64,000 nucleotides of DNA from the NCBI GenBank assembly GCA_950295325.1, contig OX485809.1, positions 33,244,144-33,308,143 of the forward strand, written 5' to 3'. A program made the translations under genes and the position numbers. The DNA comes from Polytrichum commune. Taxonomy: Eukaryota > Streptophyta > Polytrichopsida > Polytrichales > Polytrichaceae. Under the pieces are notes generated by a model. It was not told where the DNA came from and searched no databases. It worked only from the letters and a program-made list of their open reading frames with translations. The first letter of the stretch is position 1; the number at the start of each line of letters is the position of its first letter. Below, piece by piece: positions 46,298-57,727 of this stretch.

Positions 46298-46645
46298 CCG
46301 GGCTAGATCACATCTTCATTCGGCTGGGCCCCGTCCCTCCCATGCCTCCATTGTCCGGTCTTCCTGCCCGCACCTGCGTGGGAACTCATCCTTGTTGGGA
46401 ACCAATGTGACAATACGGAGTCACTTAAGCCATTAAGCTCCTTTGGCATGTGAAGGAATTCCATCAATTAACTTGGGAATAATGAAAGTGATGTCAACTA
46501 GAATATTTGTAATTCTGACCAGGTATTGTCACATTGGTTCTCAACAAGGAGGAGAACCCACATAGGTGCAAGTAGGAAAACCGGACAGTGAAGGAGGCGT
46601 GGGAGGGACAAAGCCCAACCGAATGAAGATATGATCTAGTCCGGG
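46298..46645. mobile_element. foldback element with about 120 bp arms
   Basis: The left arm (46298-46416) and right arm (46522-46645) are inverted copies, for example CTTCATTCGG(C/T)TGGGC and TTGTTG(G/A)GAACCAATGTGA; about 80-85 percent alike by eye. The loop is about 105 bp. Transcription across it would give a long hairpin RNA. Confidence 0.8.
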
Positions 46646-46957
46646 TGGTTTTCTCGTTGCTAAGTCCATGCTATTATGCTAGTGGCCGAGTAGGTTGTTG
46701 CTCACCACTGCCGACTCAAAAGCTAGCTCAACAAGGCCTATTCAATGTATTTGGCAACACGGTTGTGTTGCGTTGCAAACTAGCTGCAAGTTTGGCATTG
46801 TTCATCATTTTGGCAATTGCATTCACGAGTGCAGATTTGGGACACACATCAAAAGGGGGTGGTGCAATTGATGAGGACAAGTAAATCGACTGTTGTTTGT
46901 CGCAAGTAGTGAGTTCGGACCTTGGGGGCGCCAAAAGGCCCTTAATGCCACGATTGA

Positions 46958-47546
46958 GGGCCGGTTTACACCATGGACCATGAAGTTAGACCATGGAAGA
47001 CGGCCTTTTCCCAGGTCCGACTTGGTGGTTGAACTTTCTTGGGCTAATTTGAAAAAAAACCAATTTACAAAGCCTTTGGACCCCTCACTAGGTGTAAACC
47101 GAATGTGGACCAAAGAGGATTGACCATGCACCAAAAAGTGAATGTCCTTCTTCTTTTTTGATATATGTCCAAAAAGGACGGTTTTGGGAAAATTCAAGTT
47201 TGACCATTCTCTTGTCTTGTATTATCTTCATCTTCTCTTCCCCAAAAAATATTTCATTAATTTTTTTTTATAACAACAACATTTCTCTGCCATGGCATTT
47301 CTCTGCCAGGGCCTTTTTCTACCATAGCACCTCTTTTGCCTCTCCCACCGCAAAACCAGATGGACCATATCAGTGGATAATCTAGGCCTTGAAAAAGAAA
47401 ATTGGGAGGGGGAACCTCAAACTCCATGGGCACTCTGACATTATTTCCTTGGTGTAAACTGAAGTGGGTCTGGGACAAGTTCAACACCCAATCACAAACT
47501 TTACAGGGCCTTGGGACAACTTCATGGTCTATGGTGTAAACAACCC
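46958..47546. mobile_element. MITE with Harbinger-like GGGCCGGTTTACACCA ends
   Basis: Left end GGGCCGGTTTACACCATGGA, right end reversed GGGTTGTTTACACCATAGAC; both continue CCATGAAGTT. The flanks share TTGA (46954-46957 and 47547-47550). The termini resemble those of the outer Harbinger element (GGGCCGGTTCACACTATGG), but a 3 bp TTA/TAA duplication is not present, so the assignment is tentative. Confidence 0.65.
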
Positions 47547-48289
47547 TTGAGGATTCAATACAGTACACATTCAACTTCACCTCCCATTTTCGAAGATCAA
47601 CTCACATTTCGTTCTCCAAGTAAGTGAGTTTTGTGCCAATTATAATTGTTGTCTGATAATTCACATGCTTGGATTTCAGCTGAGACGTTGTGCTTTGGGT
47701 GGGCGATGCGAACGGGTCTCTTTTGATCGGATTAACATTTGTGGGTGTTGCCCAAGATTGTCCAAGCTCAGGCAATTCGCATATGCAACCGAGAATATGC
47801 TTGGGAAATTTGGCTATGGCAATGAGATTAAGCGATCTGCAATGCAAATTGATCTCTTTGAACCGAATTAGGGTTTATGGATATTGTCGAGTAGATTTAT
47901 CGACACAGGCAAACAACTTGGTCAATATGTTTAGACAATTTTTTGACACAACCAACTTTGGCCTTCGAATTCGGTTATCTAGGACCATGTTGCAGTGTTT
48001 AGTACAAAACATTTGTTCTCTTCACATGCTTTGTATTAGTTTTGGAGACTTGTTGAGTTGTTTGGACTATGAGATAGTTGCCACAGTGATTGATCAATTG
48101 TGAGGAATTAACGTGTTGGGCTGTAATATGTGGGTATTTGTTGTATCATTGATTAATTCCATGGATTTCATGTTCAACTCCATCACATCATGTCACATCC
48201 TGTGATAGCAATATGATTCTAGACCCAATAACATCATGTCAACAGGGGATAAGTATGATAGTTTACCTGGGGGTAAATTGACACGATCA
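47547..48289. other. intergenic, no gene recognised
   Basis: A plus-strand frame at 47665-47871 and another at 47690-48103 overlap; neither shows recognisable motifs. Confidence 0.3.
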
Positions 48290-48530
48290 ACCCCCTAGTC
48301 AATGATCTAGTCAATTACTACTTTGTAATCGATGTGATAGTTGACTGCAAAATAATAGTGGACACTACAATCGCCTATAAAATAATAAAATTTCCAAAAA
48401 TATTATGAATAATTAAAGCATTTTGGCTATAAAGTCCAACATTGCAAAAAAAATGGAATTATTGGAGGTTTTTTTTGGTTTAGCAATTGATTGTAACACT
48501 CGACTAGAGTAGTAGTAGTAGTAGTCAAAA
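48290..48530. repeat. cluster of AATCGA/AGTTGACT-type motifs
   Basis: Similar in motif content to 24005-24380 and 31100-31400; preceded by TTTACCTGGGGGTAAA (48262-48277), a short palindrome. Confidence 0.4.
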
Positions 48531-49739
48531 TCTAGGGGGGGGGGAATTTAAATCAAAACATTCCAAAAAGAATTCTAAGTAGTTAGATCTTGCATCCAAC
48601 AAGATCCAATGGTCCAATTTTTTTTGGATTTGTATGAAATTTTAAAATTTAATCTAGTAGTTGTTGACTAGAGCAACTAACCAAATTTTTGTTTACAAAG
48701 TTTACAAACATATTGATGCACTAGAAAGAATACCACATCACCAGGCATCACCTCTAGACATGACACAACATAATGGCCATGAGTTGCGTCACGTCCATTT
48801 GCACATCCCTTATTAATTATAGTTTTGTGATCTAGTCTATTAATGATTTTGTTTAGTTTTTAACCTTGTTGTAGATTGTACATCTCTGTGTTGGGCAACA
48901 ATGTGTAAGTCATTAGGTGCGAGGTTGTGAATGGGCGCGTGTTGAGATCCGAAACTGAAGTTTGCTATTTTCTTTGCATTTGACATTTATCAATATAGAC
49001 TTCATTTGTGCAATAGGCTTAACATCTATTTTCAAAAAAATGTGCGTAGAATCATACGAATGTTGTGACATCAAAGTATGTACAATAAAAAGATACATAA
49101 ACCATAGGAACAAACTGGAAAATATAGTAGTTGAATCTCATGCATCCCTTTCCCTCTTCAATCATCAATGGGAGTGTATTTTCTATAATATTATGCTCAT
49201 GTTGTATGACATGTTGTTAGCTTTATTCATCACGCATAACCTTACAAAATTATTCCAAGCGTTGATGTCCTCCTCTAGAGCACAAACTCATATAAGATAA
49301 AGTCAATACATTTGACTCTATATTACAACATAAGTATCTATGTAAAATATTGGATGCAAATGTGAAAGATGTGAATGCGTAGAAGAATGATAGAAGCTCA
49401 TGACAATGAATAAATAGATTATGACCTCACCTATTCACACATGGTTGGGGCACCTTACTCCACACTTCCCAAAATCATTGGCACCCAAGTGGTAGATGAT
49501 GTGTCTATGTGAACAATGGATATATGAATGGCCACCAACCAAACCAAGTGGATGTAAGTAAGTGTGGGCATAAAAGTAACTAAAACATAATGAAATAAAA
49601 TGGATGACCAACCCATATTGTACGTTACATGCACTTGGTCTAACGTCTAAAACCCATGGCATGCACATGTTACAAATTCTAGCGATATGAAAGAGTAAAG
49701 TTGCAAAACAAAATTTTAAAAATTAGAAAATAATAATAA
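48531..49739. other. intergenic, no gene seen
   Basis: 48740-48820 resembles 23870-23940 in reverse or direct pieces (TGTCATGT...CCATTTGCACATCC). No gene supported. Confidence 0.35.
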
Positions 49740-50185
49740 AGTGGTTTGGGAGTCTAGTGCTTAGTGCACACAACCGAAGCCTAACTCCTTAAATCCTTTG
49801 CAGGCACCCGCCAAGGATTTCAAGCCACATTTAAGAATAGAGCCAAGGCACAAGGGAATTTTTTTTTTAAAAAATGATTTAGGAGCCTAGCACTTAGTGT
49901 GGACAACCAAAGCCCAATCCTTCAAATCTTGGGCATGTCACATTCAAGGATTTCAAGCCACATTTAAGAGTAGAGCCGAGGGAGAGAGCAAAAAAAAAAA
50001 AACAAATGATTCCAGAGACTAGTTTTCAGTATACAAAACCTAAACCAAACCCCTCAAATCCTTGGCAAACACCTATCATAGATTCCAAGCCACATTGAAG
50101 AGTAGAGCTGAAAAAAATTTAACTAAATAAATATATAAATAATAATTTGGGAGGCTAGTGCTCAATGCACACAACCAAATGTATT
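49740..50185. repeat. tandem repeat of about 125 bp, 3.4 units
   Basis: Units share GGAG(T/C)CTAG(T/C)(G/A)CTTAGTG, CAAGCCACATTTAAGA and AGAGCC, separated by A- or T-rich spacers. Three full units and a partial fourth. Confidence 0.8.
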
Positions 50186-51204
50186 TAAATTTGTAGCTAC
50201 ATTTGCGATTTCATAAAAAAAATCAAGGCTCTTAATTCCAAGTACAAACTCAAAGCAAATAGAGAAACTTGGCCATTTAAGACACAATTATCTTAGGACT
50301 TTTTAAGCCAACACTTTCCAATTACATAAACAACTTGGGTGGGCCCCACTGTTTAGTCAGTCAGTGATCTTCCATAATCACATAGAAATCTATAGCAGGG
50401 AACCTGCTCTAAATTTCCTCCTCCCACAATAACAATTTGAGCCTTGACTTTTTATCCATGTATCAAGTGTTTAGTTTACCGATAATATCCCAAAATCACA
50501 TGAGAACCTATAAAATGCACCTTCTATTAATATCAACCTTCTTTCAATACATTCATTAAATATTACCAAATTTTACGGGACTTTTGTAAAATTTCCATAT
50601 ATTTTGGGCAGTCCATAAAATAATTCATGGACTCACATGTGCCGTGAGGAAATTACTCGTGCGTCCAAAAATTGAGGGTGTGGTCTAAATCTAGACCGGT
50701 GTCCATGGATATATTGAACCCTTGCTCATGCTCATGGCTTTGCTCAAGTTCATGTTCTACCTTCACTCCTATTGTACACACTTTGATCAGTTCATGATAT
50801 GTAGGAACTACCTAAAAAGAATAGTAGTACATGAGCACATTAGCAAATCCAAATGAAGTACATCAAAAGTGAGGTTGCTATATTGAGGTTCACATGGAAA
50901 TTCTCATAAATTCTTGAAGTGAAACTCGTAGATGACCTAAGATGGTTTTCAACCATGTATCAAAGTCATTCTAGACTTGGATATATACCTTTCACAAGAC
51001 AAACACCATTCTAATTCATTTGTCGAGATTGGATATACCCATCTTAATGAGGGGAAGGGAAGAAAAAAGACAGAAACGGTTTGGTTCCCTAATACCTACT
51101 AAGGGGGTAACAGTAAAAACCCATCCCCTATAGATTAATTGTTGATTCATCTCAAATACATGTTGTGATCTTCCGGTATTTCTTTATTAGTCTGAGATAT
51201 ATTC
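50186..51204. other. intergenic, no gene seen
   Basis: No supported frame or repeat ends. Confidence 0.35.
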
Positions 51205-52017
51205 CACAGAGACTCCATTAAAATGATCGATTATTTTCTTGAAGTCTTGATGAACTTCAACCGGTTATTCCTCAAACTCAACCGGTTCATCTGCAACTAG
51301 CAGTCGGTTCATTTTGTGAATCAGGGCTCGGGGAGAACCGGCGGTTAGTTACAGATAAACCGGCTGAGTTTGAGAAATAACCAGTTGAAGGTGGAGACTT
51401 CAGGAGAATTACCGATCATTTTAGAGGAAGCTATAGAAGAATATACCTCCAATGAATAAAGCAAAACCGGAAGATGTCGACATTTAACCGGCTTTGATCG
51501 GGGAGAACCGGCAGTTGGTTACAGATGAACTGGTTGAGTTTGAGAAATAACCGGTTGAAGTTGGAGACTTCAGGAAAATCACCAATCATTTTAGAGGAAT
51601 CTATAGAAGAATATACCTCAAATGAATAAAGCAAAACCGGAAGATGTCAACATGTAAAAGGCTGGATTTAGAATCACTAGGACCTTGAGTGACAATGCCC
51701 AAAACCTTCCCGGGCACTGGTACGAATGAACAAAGTTATAAGTTTCTTTCTATTGCTCTATTTATCCACATATATAGGTTTTCATACACCATTGCTCGGG
51801 AAGAACCGGCGGTTAGTTGCAAATGAACCGGTTGAGTTTGAGAAATAACCGGTTGAGTTCAAGATTGTAGGAGAATTACTTATCATTTTAGAGGAATCTA
51901 TAGAAGAATATACCACAAAAGAATAAAGCAAAAACTGGAAGACGTCAACATGTAACCGGCTGGATTTAGGATCACTAGGATCTTGACTGACCATGCCCAA
52001 AAACTTCCCAAGCACCA
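51205..52017. repeat. cluster of family C repeats (one inverted, three direct)
   Basis: An inverted partial copy (51205-51305) is followed by direct copies at 51325-51495, 51497-51720 and 51793-52017. Each direct copy starts GG(G/A)AGAACCGGC(G/A)GTT(A/G)G and contains AACCGGTTGA and ACCGATCATTTTAGAGGA; complete ones end ATGCCCAAAA(C/A)CTTCCC. The first two direct copies are in immediate tandem. Confidence 0.75.
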
Positions 52018-52677
52018 ATGTTCAAGATTGAAGTCTTCAATGCCCTTCAAACGCAATTTGACCCTTCAAGATATACCTCTCTCAAAACAACCCTTCAAAA
52101 CGCAACCCCAAATTGAAAATGAAGACGTCGCTTGAAGTCCTCAACATAATATGCCCGCTACAGGAACCAACAAGCGTAGGGCATTGTCACTCCCAGAAGT
52201 GGAGTTAGATGGTTGATTCTTGATTCTTCACATTGCACTCGAAACACGTGCCATACAATTCATGCACAAGTTTAATATGAGCTTTGTATTTCATTTCTGT
52301 ATTCTTGAATCGACGTCTTCGATTTGAACCAACCTTTCACCCGGAGAGCTGAAATTTGAGAGCCCTTCAAAATGAAAGTCATATGAGGGCTTCAATCTTG
52401 AATAATGCCGGGCACCGGTGTGAATCCGGAGCCTTGGCTTTTCCAAATTTCGTGGCAATTGTAAGTGCATTTGCCAGCCCATTGGGCCCTTGACACATAA
52501 CCTAGCCTATGCTAAGATATTATAATTCATGTGCAGGCTTTGGCTGGGAAAGATCACTACACTAGTGCCCTCGTCCTCACGTTATGTGTGGCCCACCCCC
52601 TTGCTTGAGGGGACATGTGCCCGTGCTCGGTCTTGTGTGCCCATGAAGCTTTGCAATCTTGAGTGAGTGAGGGGTTG
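52018..52677. other. intergenic, no gene seen
   Basis: No supported frame. Confidence 0.35.
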
Positions 52678-52814
52678 ATCACACCAACTAGTTCAAACAC
52701 CATCCATTAGCATTTCCGGCTATAATAGTGTGAAAAGTGATGGGCCAACATCTATTTCTGAACATAATCCCCAACAATTTCATGGTTGAAACCAGACGAA
52801 AAGTTTGGTGTGAT
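52678..52814 (-). mobile_element. family B MITE, 137 bp, reverse orientation
   Basis: ATCACACCAACTAGTTCAAA at the left and TTTGGTGTGAT at the right; interior is the reverse of 21332-21468. Confidence 0.75.
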
Positions 52815-52883
52815 CAAGGCATGATTTCCGTTCTGTTTCATAACCACGAGGAGGAAAAACCCCTCACATCTTGGAACCACTTC

Positions 52884-53175
52884 ACTAAATGGGGTGTTTA
52901 GTGTTTGGTTATATTTAGTGTTGTTACCACCCTACCTTGCTCAACATTAATTTTCAATTCTTTGGCAATTAGTGTTAGACAACAATGTGCCGCTACTTTC
53001 CTTACTGCCACCTCCCTTATTGTATCCTTTTTCTTTATGTCTTTACTAACACTAAATTCAACCATGTCACTTCCACATGTTACCATAGTTGATATTTAGT
53101 GTGTGAGTTTACATTTAATGTTACTTACTTTCATAGGGTTATTGATATTTAGTGCACATGTTCGTATTTAGTGTA
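52884..53175. repeat. region rich in TTTAGTGT motifs, possible older element
   Basis: CACTAAATGGGGTGTTTAGTG at 52884 and several ATATTTAGTG repeats to 53170 resemble family A ends, but the interior is different. Confidence 0.35.
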
Positions 53176-53398
53176 CCTCATTAAATGGGATAGTTAGTGT
53201 TGTATGGTATTCTATGTCACTATGGTAACTTTTTGGAGGACACTTCTTATGAATAAGTGAGCGAATGTTGCCGTGGATGATGGATGAGTTCATCCATCGG
53301 CCCAAAAAAACCCTACCTCCTCTTGGATGAAAAGTCACTTGGTAAGTGACAGTAATTGTAATACTGTAAATCTATAATATCTATAAATCTATAACATT
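53176..53398 (+). mobile_element. family A MITE, truncated copy
   Basis: Matches the left two-thirds of 53402-53797 and then stops; runs straight into the next copy. Confidence 0.65.
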
Positions 53399-53401
53399 TT
53401 A

Positions 53402-53797
53402 AACATAATTATGACATTTAGTGTCGTATGGTATTTGATGTCACTATGGTAACTTTTTGGATGACACTTCTTATGAATAAGTGAACAAATATTGTTATGG
53501 ATGATGGATGAGTTCATCCATCAGCCCAAAAGAACCCTACCTCCTCTTGTCATAAACTTGTGATGAAATATTGTCATGGATGAATGGAATTTTGGATGAC
53601 AAATCACTTGGTAAGTGACGGTAAATCTAGAACACCTGCCCCCCCCCCACCACCACCACAAAAAAAATCACAAGGAACGACAAATAGTGTGGAGTCAAGA
53701 TTTAGTGTGGGTGACACTACACCGCAGTTTTACAATTAGTATTGAGCAAGACAATTAGAATTGGGGACACTACTAAATAACATATTTAGTGTCAGAT
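53402..53797 (+). mobile_element. family A MITE, nearly complete copy
   Basis: Left TTATGACATTTAGTGTCGTA, right AACATATTTAGTGTC. Contains a poly-C/CCACCA insertion at 53640-53660. Confidence 0.7.
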
Positions 53798-55119
53798 CTT
53801 GGATGTAAATGCTTTTGGGCATCAATTAAACTGGTAACGGATTCATTGTCGATTCATCCCAAGTTACATGTTGGACTTGGAAACACGAGATCAAGACCCA
53901 CTATGCCCCCAAAATTCCCCGGGACATGGGATCTAAACCCAAGGCCCAAAACGCGGGTGGACCTGTTTTCCTCAACCATTGAAGTACAATGAGGTCCGTT
54001 ACGAAGCTCGGTTCTAAAGCATGTGGGCCTTGTGTGGTCGCTTCTTCGTAATCGAACGCCGAAGCTTATATTTGAGTTGTATATGGCAACACTTTGTAGC
54101 TAAGAAGAATCGGGATGATAAGAAGACACATGTTACGATGAGATTGGAGTATGTGCTGAAAATATGGAATCCATCTTTGAAATGCTTGGGCGACCACAAT
54201 GTCGTCGAATCCAGGTCAACGAGTAAAAGTAATCGATTTTCAGACCTTTGATGGAGATACTTTGTCCATACGAGATGTTTATGTTAGGTACAAATGCATC
54301 TTTCGACCGTTGGGATTGAGAAAAAAAACATGATTTGTAGATTCTACGCTGTCGAGAAAAGTTGAGATTTGAGCGTCCAAAATGCAAACCGAATTCCATC
54401 ATGTGCCTCTCGTAACTTCTTTCTTACCTGCTAAAGAATTCATACTATCTCTACCTAAAAAAGAAACTTTTGATGAAATTTGTGCTTATAATGTATTTGT
54501 TTGTTTGTTTTTTTTGCATGCAAAAAATCATAACTAATCCAAATATGGTCCAATCATCTTGAAATTTTGGTTATAACTTCAATATACATTCACCAACATA
54601 TGTAGGATTTTACTTAAGAATTTTCACTCTTCAAGTAAAAAAACTCACCCATATGCAATGTTGTGACTTTTTGGAAATAGGCCTAAGCATTTAGGAGTTA
54701 ACCATCTAAACAGTAAGAACATCTTCACGTTGACCTTCTATAAGTTTTGTATATCAAATCCGATTTTAAAATTTGGAACAACCACCCTCATAATTTATCA
54801 CAAATGCTAACTAGCTGAATTGACAATTCCTAAAACCGTGTGTGGGGTTGGAAGTGTCCATAGTAGTGCCAAAAATTCAACTTCGAGCATCACAAAGCCC
54901 CATGTCAGTCTCCTTCAGCAAATTACAATCAAATACCTGATCAAATATTGAACGCTCAACTAAATTCCGAAACCCACCAGAAATCGTTAGCAATTTTATG
55001 GGCGCTAATGTCATCGATCGATAACTGTTGGATCATGGATGATACACAATTGCTATACATGTGATAATTATCATTCCATCTCACCACTGTAACAGTAGAC
55101 ATGCAAAAGATACCTACGA
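53798..55119. other. intergenic, no gene seen
   Basis: Short frames on both strands near 54020-54400 overlap each other and show no family features. Confidence 0.3.
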
Positions 55120-55502
55120 TAAATATGACATTTAGTGTCGTATGGTATTTGATGTCACTATGGTAACGTTTTGGATGACACCTCTTATAAAGAAGTGAAC
55201 CAAGATTTTCATGGATGATGGATGAGTTCATCCATTGGCCAAAACCCTACCTTCTTTTTCTGGTCAGCAACTTGTGATGAAGTATGGCCATGGATGATTG
55301 AAATTCGGATGAGGAATCACTTGGTAAGTGACAGTAATTGCAACACTGTGAATTTATAGTCCCCCCAAAATAATTACAAGGAATGACAAAGAATGGTGGG
55401 TTAACATTTAGTGTTGGTGACATTATACTATGGTTTACAACCATTATTGCGCAAGACAATTAGAATTGGTGACACTAAAGTATCATCATATTTAGTGTAC
55501 TA
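55120..55502 (+). mobile_element. family A MITE, complete copy
   Basis: Left AAATATGACATTTAGTGTCG, right TCATCATATTTAGTGTACTA; interior matches 16252-16632 throughout. Confidence 0.75.
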
Positions 55503-55522
55503 CATAGGGAACGTACCTCCTA

Positions 55523-56031
55523 CAGTAATCTCCCACTTAAGTACGCACTTTAAACTGGAGTTGTTGGTTACTCATATTACTTTACTCATATTGCTTTCTA
55601 GACCCTCTGATTCGATGATACACAATGGGAAACGAATGAATCCTGAGGCAACCCGCTAGACCTACCCCTACAATGTGAAATCATCTATTGATGACGAAAT
55701 CTAGCTTATTGAGACATTTGTTGAATCTGGAAGTGCTATCAACTTCAAAAGCTTTGAAGCTCTACACAACATTGTCTTTGACATCGACGACCAATTGCTT
55801 TGATCCGATGTTCAAACGGAAGTAAGACAAATGTACGATGAATTGCGAAGTTCGTTTGAGACATTGTAGTGAAATGTCAACAAACTAACATTGAATGTTA
55901 AGCGTAAAAAATTCATGTATTCGCGGCAAATGACTCTGCATGACATGTTCAAACAATAAAGTATGAACCCTGATTTTTGTCAAAAAAATTGCGCACTTAA
56001 CTGGGATGCGTACTTAAGCGGGAGATTACTG
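55523..56031 (+). mobile_element. non-autonomous pogo/Tigger-like element, copy 2
   Basis: Flanked by TA (55521-55522 and 56032-56033). Ends are nearly perfect inverses: CAGTAATCTCCCACTTAAGT on the left and, reversed, CAGTAATCTCCCGCTTAAGT on the right, both continuing ACGCA. The interior matches 45048-45652, with a transposase C-terminal remnant. Confidence 0.85.
55680..55960 (+). pseudogene. Tigger-like transposase C-terminal remnant, copy 2
   Basis: One frame reads, with three or four stops, FVESGSAINFKSFEALHNIV, then FDIDDQLL, SDVQTEVRQMYDELRSSFET, NVNKLTLNVKRKKFM and YSRQMTLHDMFKQ. The end has the QxxL(x)xMF spacing of a PCNA-binding motif. CENP-B-like, DDE and N-terminal parts are gone. 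Confidence 0.6.
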
Positions 56032-56033
56032 TA

Positions 56034-57433
56034 TTTAATGGCAAGGCCACCGAGACCCGGGAACAAAAACGTGTTCACTTATACGTACACAGTGTGAACT
56101 CAGGTGAATCTTTGAAGTCGCTATTGCATATATTTATTGCCACATGTGTGAACAGGGCTCCAGTGCTCTGAATCTCAACCTTGTGGATCGAATCTGAAAT
56201 TTATAATATCCAATGCACTGCACCAATCTCAGAGCATTTCGACGCAGATTTGTGCAGAGGATGAGCATGTTCATCGTTTTAAGAAAGAGAGAGAGAGGGA
56301 ATCATTGCATACACGTGTATCTCTCATCTATCCAATGCAAGAGATATTTATCCTTTATAGGTTTGTTGCCGATTCATATCAAACGACTCAGACTAGACTG
56401 ATTCAGGGTCTTTTGAAGCTCAATTGTGGTATTAAATCAAGTAGAAATAATATTGTCTAGGTTGCATACTGTTTCAAGGCTTTTATTATGTTGAACGATT
56501 ATGAGGTACGCTCATCTGCAATAAGTTTCCTCTCTCCATCGTTTCAGAACTGCATGGTTTGGATATCCTTATCATGGATTTAAGGGGGGGAGGGATAGCA
56601 AGAACCTACACCATTCTAGGTTTGTTACTAATTCATCCCAATTTGAAGTTCACTAGACTGATTCAAGGTCTTTGATCCCGATTTAAGGATTTTTTTGGTT
56701 TGAATTAGAAATCCCTTGGCTCAACAAAAGTAATCATTGTTTTTGGCTCCCCCTCCCCCTTGATAGGTGGCACAAGGATTCTTCCCAATTGTTACCATAG
56801 ATGGCTCTCTATTCCAACCAAAAATTAGATAATGTGCCATGTGTCACTCCCACATTGGTTGGGACCCACTTGCATCCTCGCCAAGAAACTAACTTCCAGC
56901 ACTAGAAAAGGTGAAATAAGGTAGTGGGCCTAATTCAGTTACCTATCTTAATCAAAGACTTATATTTGAGTGATGGGTTGTTAAGCACAAATCTAAGAAC
57001 ATACACTAAGAAAGACATGTGTTTAAAAAAAATAAAAATAAAATTGAATACATGCTCAAATTTTGTTAGCCATTTTCAATAGCCAACAAAATTGGGGAAC
57101 TAGCCTAAGTACTAACCTTTTTATGGGTCATTGTCAGCAAAACTTTGATATTTCATAACAATTGGAGATTAACTCCAACACTTTCTCATATTGAACCTGG
57201 CTTCTTTAGCTTCATATGTGGACACATGAAAATTTCAACCCCGCAAATATAAGTAGTATAAGGTAGCAAACAACAACAAAAAGTAACCAAATAAGGCCCA
57301 TCAAGGTTAGAGCGAGCGCCTTATATGGTAACTCGAGCCAACAAACCTCAGAATGAAACATTAGAAGCCCGGTATGAAAAGGGCGACACCAAGGAATCCA
57401 AGAATGCAGGTAATACCTCAGTAGTGGCTTCAG
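56034..57433. other. upstream flank of the phytocyanin gene, dispersed repeats
   Basis: Contains two copies of a motif with CTAGACTGATTCA(G/A)GGTCTTT (56390-56420 and 56655-56680) also recognisable near 15200, and 57000-57030 resembling 490-520. No gene. Confidence 0.4.
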
Positions 57434-57436
57434 CTA

Positions 57437-57527
57437 TAATTTCCTGGACATGGGCTTACCGCTCCTGTGGGTGCTATATATAATTTCCTGGACATTGGCT
57501 TACGCTCCTGTGGGTGCTATATATGGC
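57437..57527 (+). promoter_or_regulatory. tandemly duplicated core promoter of the phytocyanin gene
   Basis: A 44 bp unit starting TAATTTCCTGGACAT and ending CTCCTGTGGGTGCTATATA occurs twice in a row. Each copy brings a TATA-box-like CTATATA (57474-57480 and 57518-57525). The second lies about 200 bp before the ATG, leaving a leader of about 170 bases if transcription starts 30 bp downstream. Confidence 0.6.
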
Positions 57528-57727
57528 CCTCGTCTTACACTGTAACTCAAGCCACTCCTGCCTTTTTATTTCCCAAGCTTTCATTCTTCCATATCCTTCT
57601 CGAGTCTGTTTTCATGGAAGGAAGAAACTCATGAGGATTCGGATGCGGCGCCATATTTTGGTTGACAGTTTCTGCTAGATTGAGTCGATTGATCGTTGTT
57701 CAGAGTTTATTGAGCAGATCTGCAACC

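Noticed and set aside
57662-57727. N-terminal extension of the phytocyanin
   Set aside because: No ATG in the extension, and the signal peptide is complete from the ATG at 57728.
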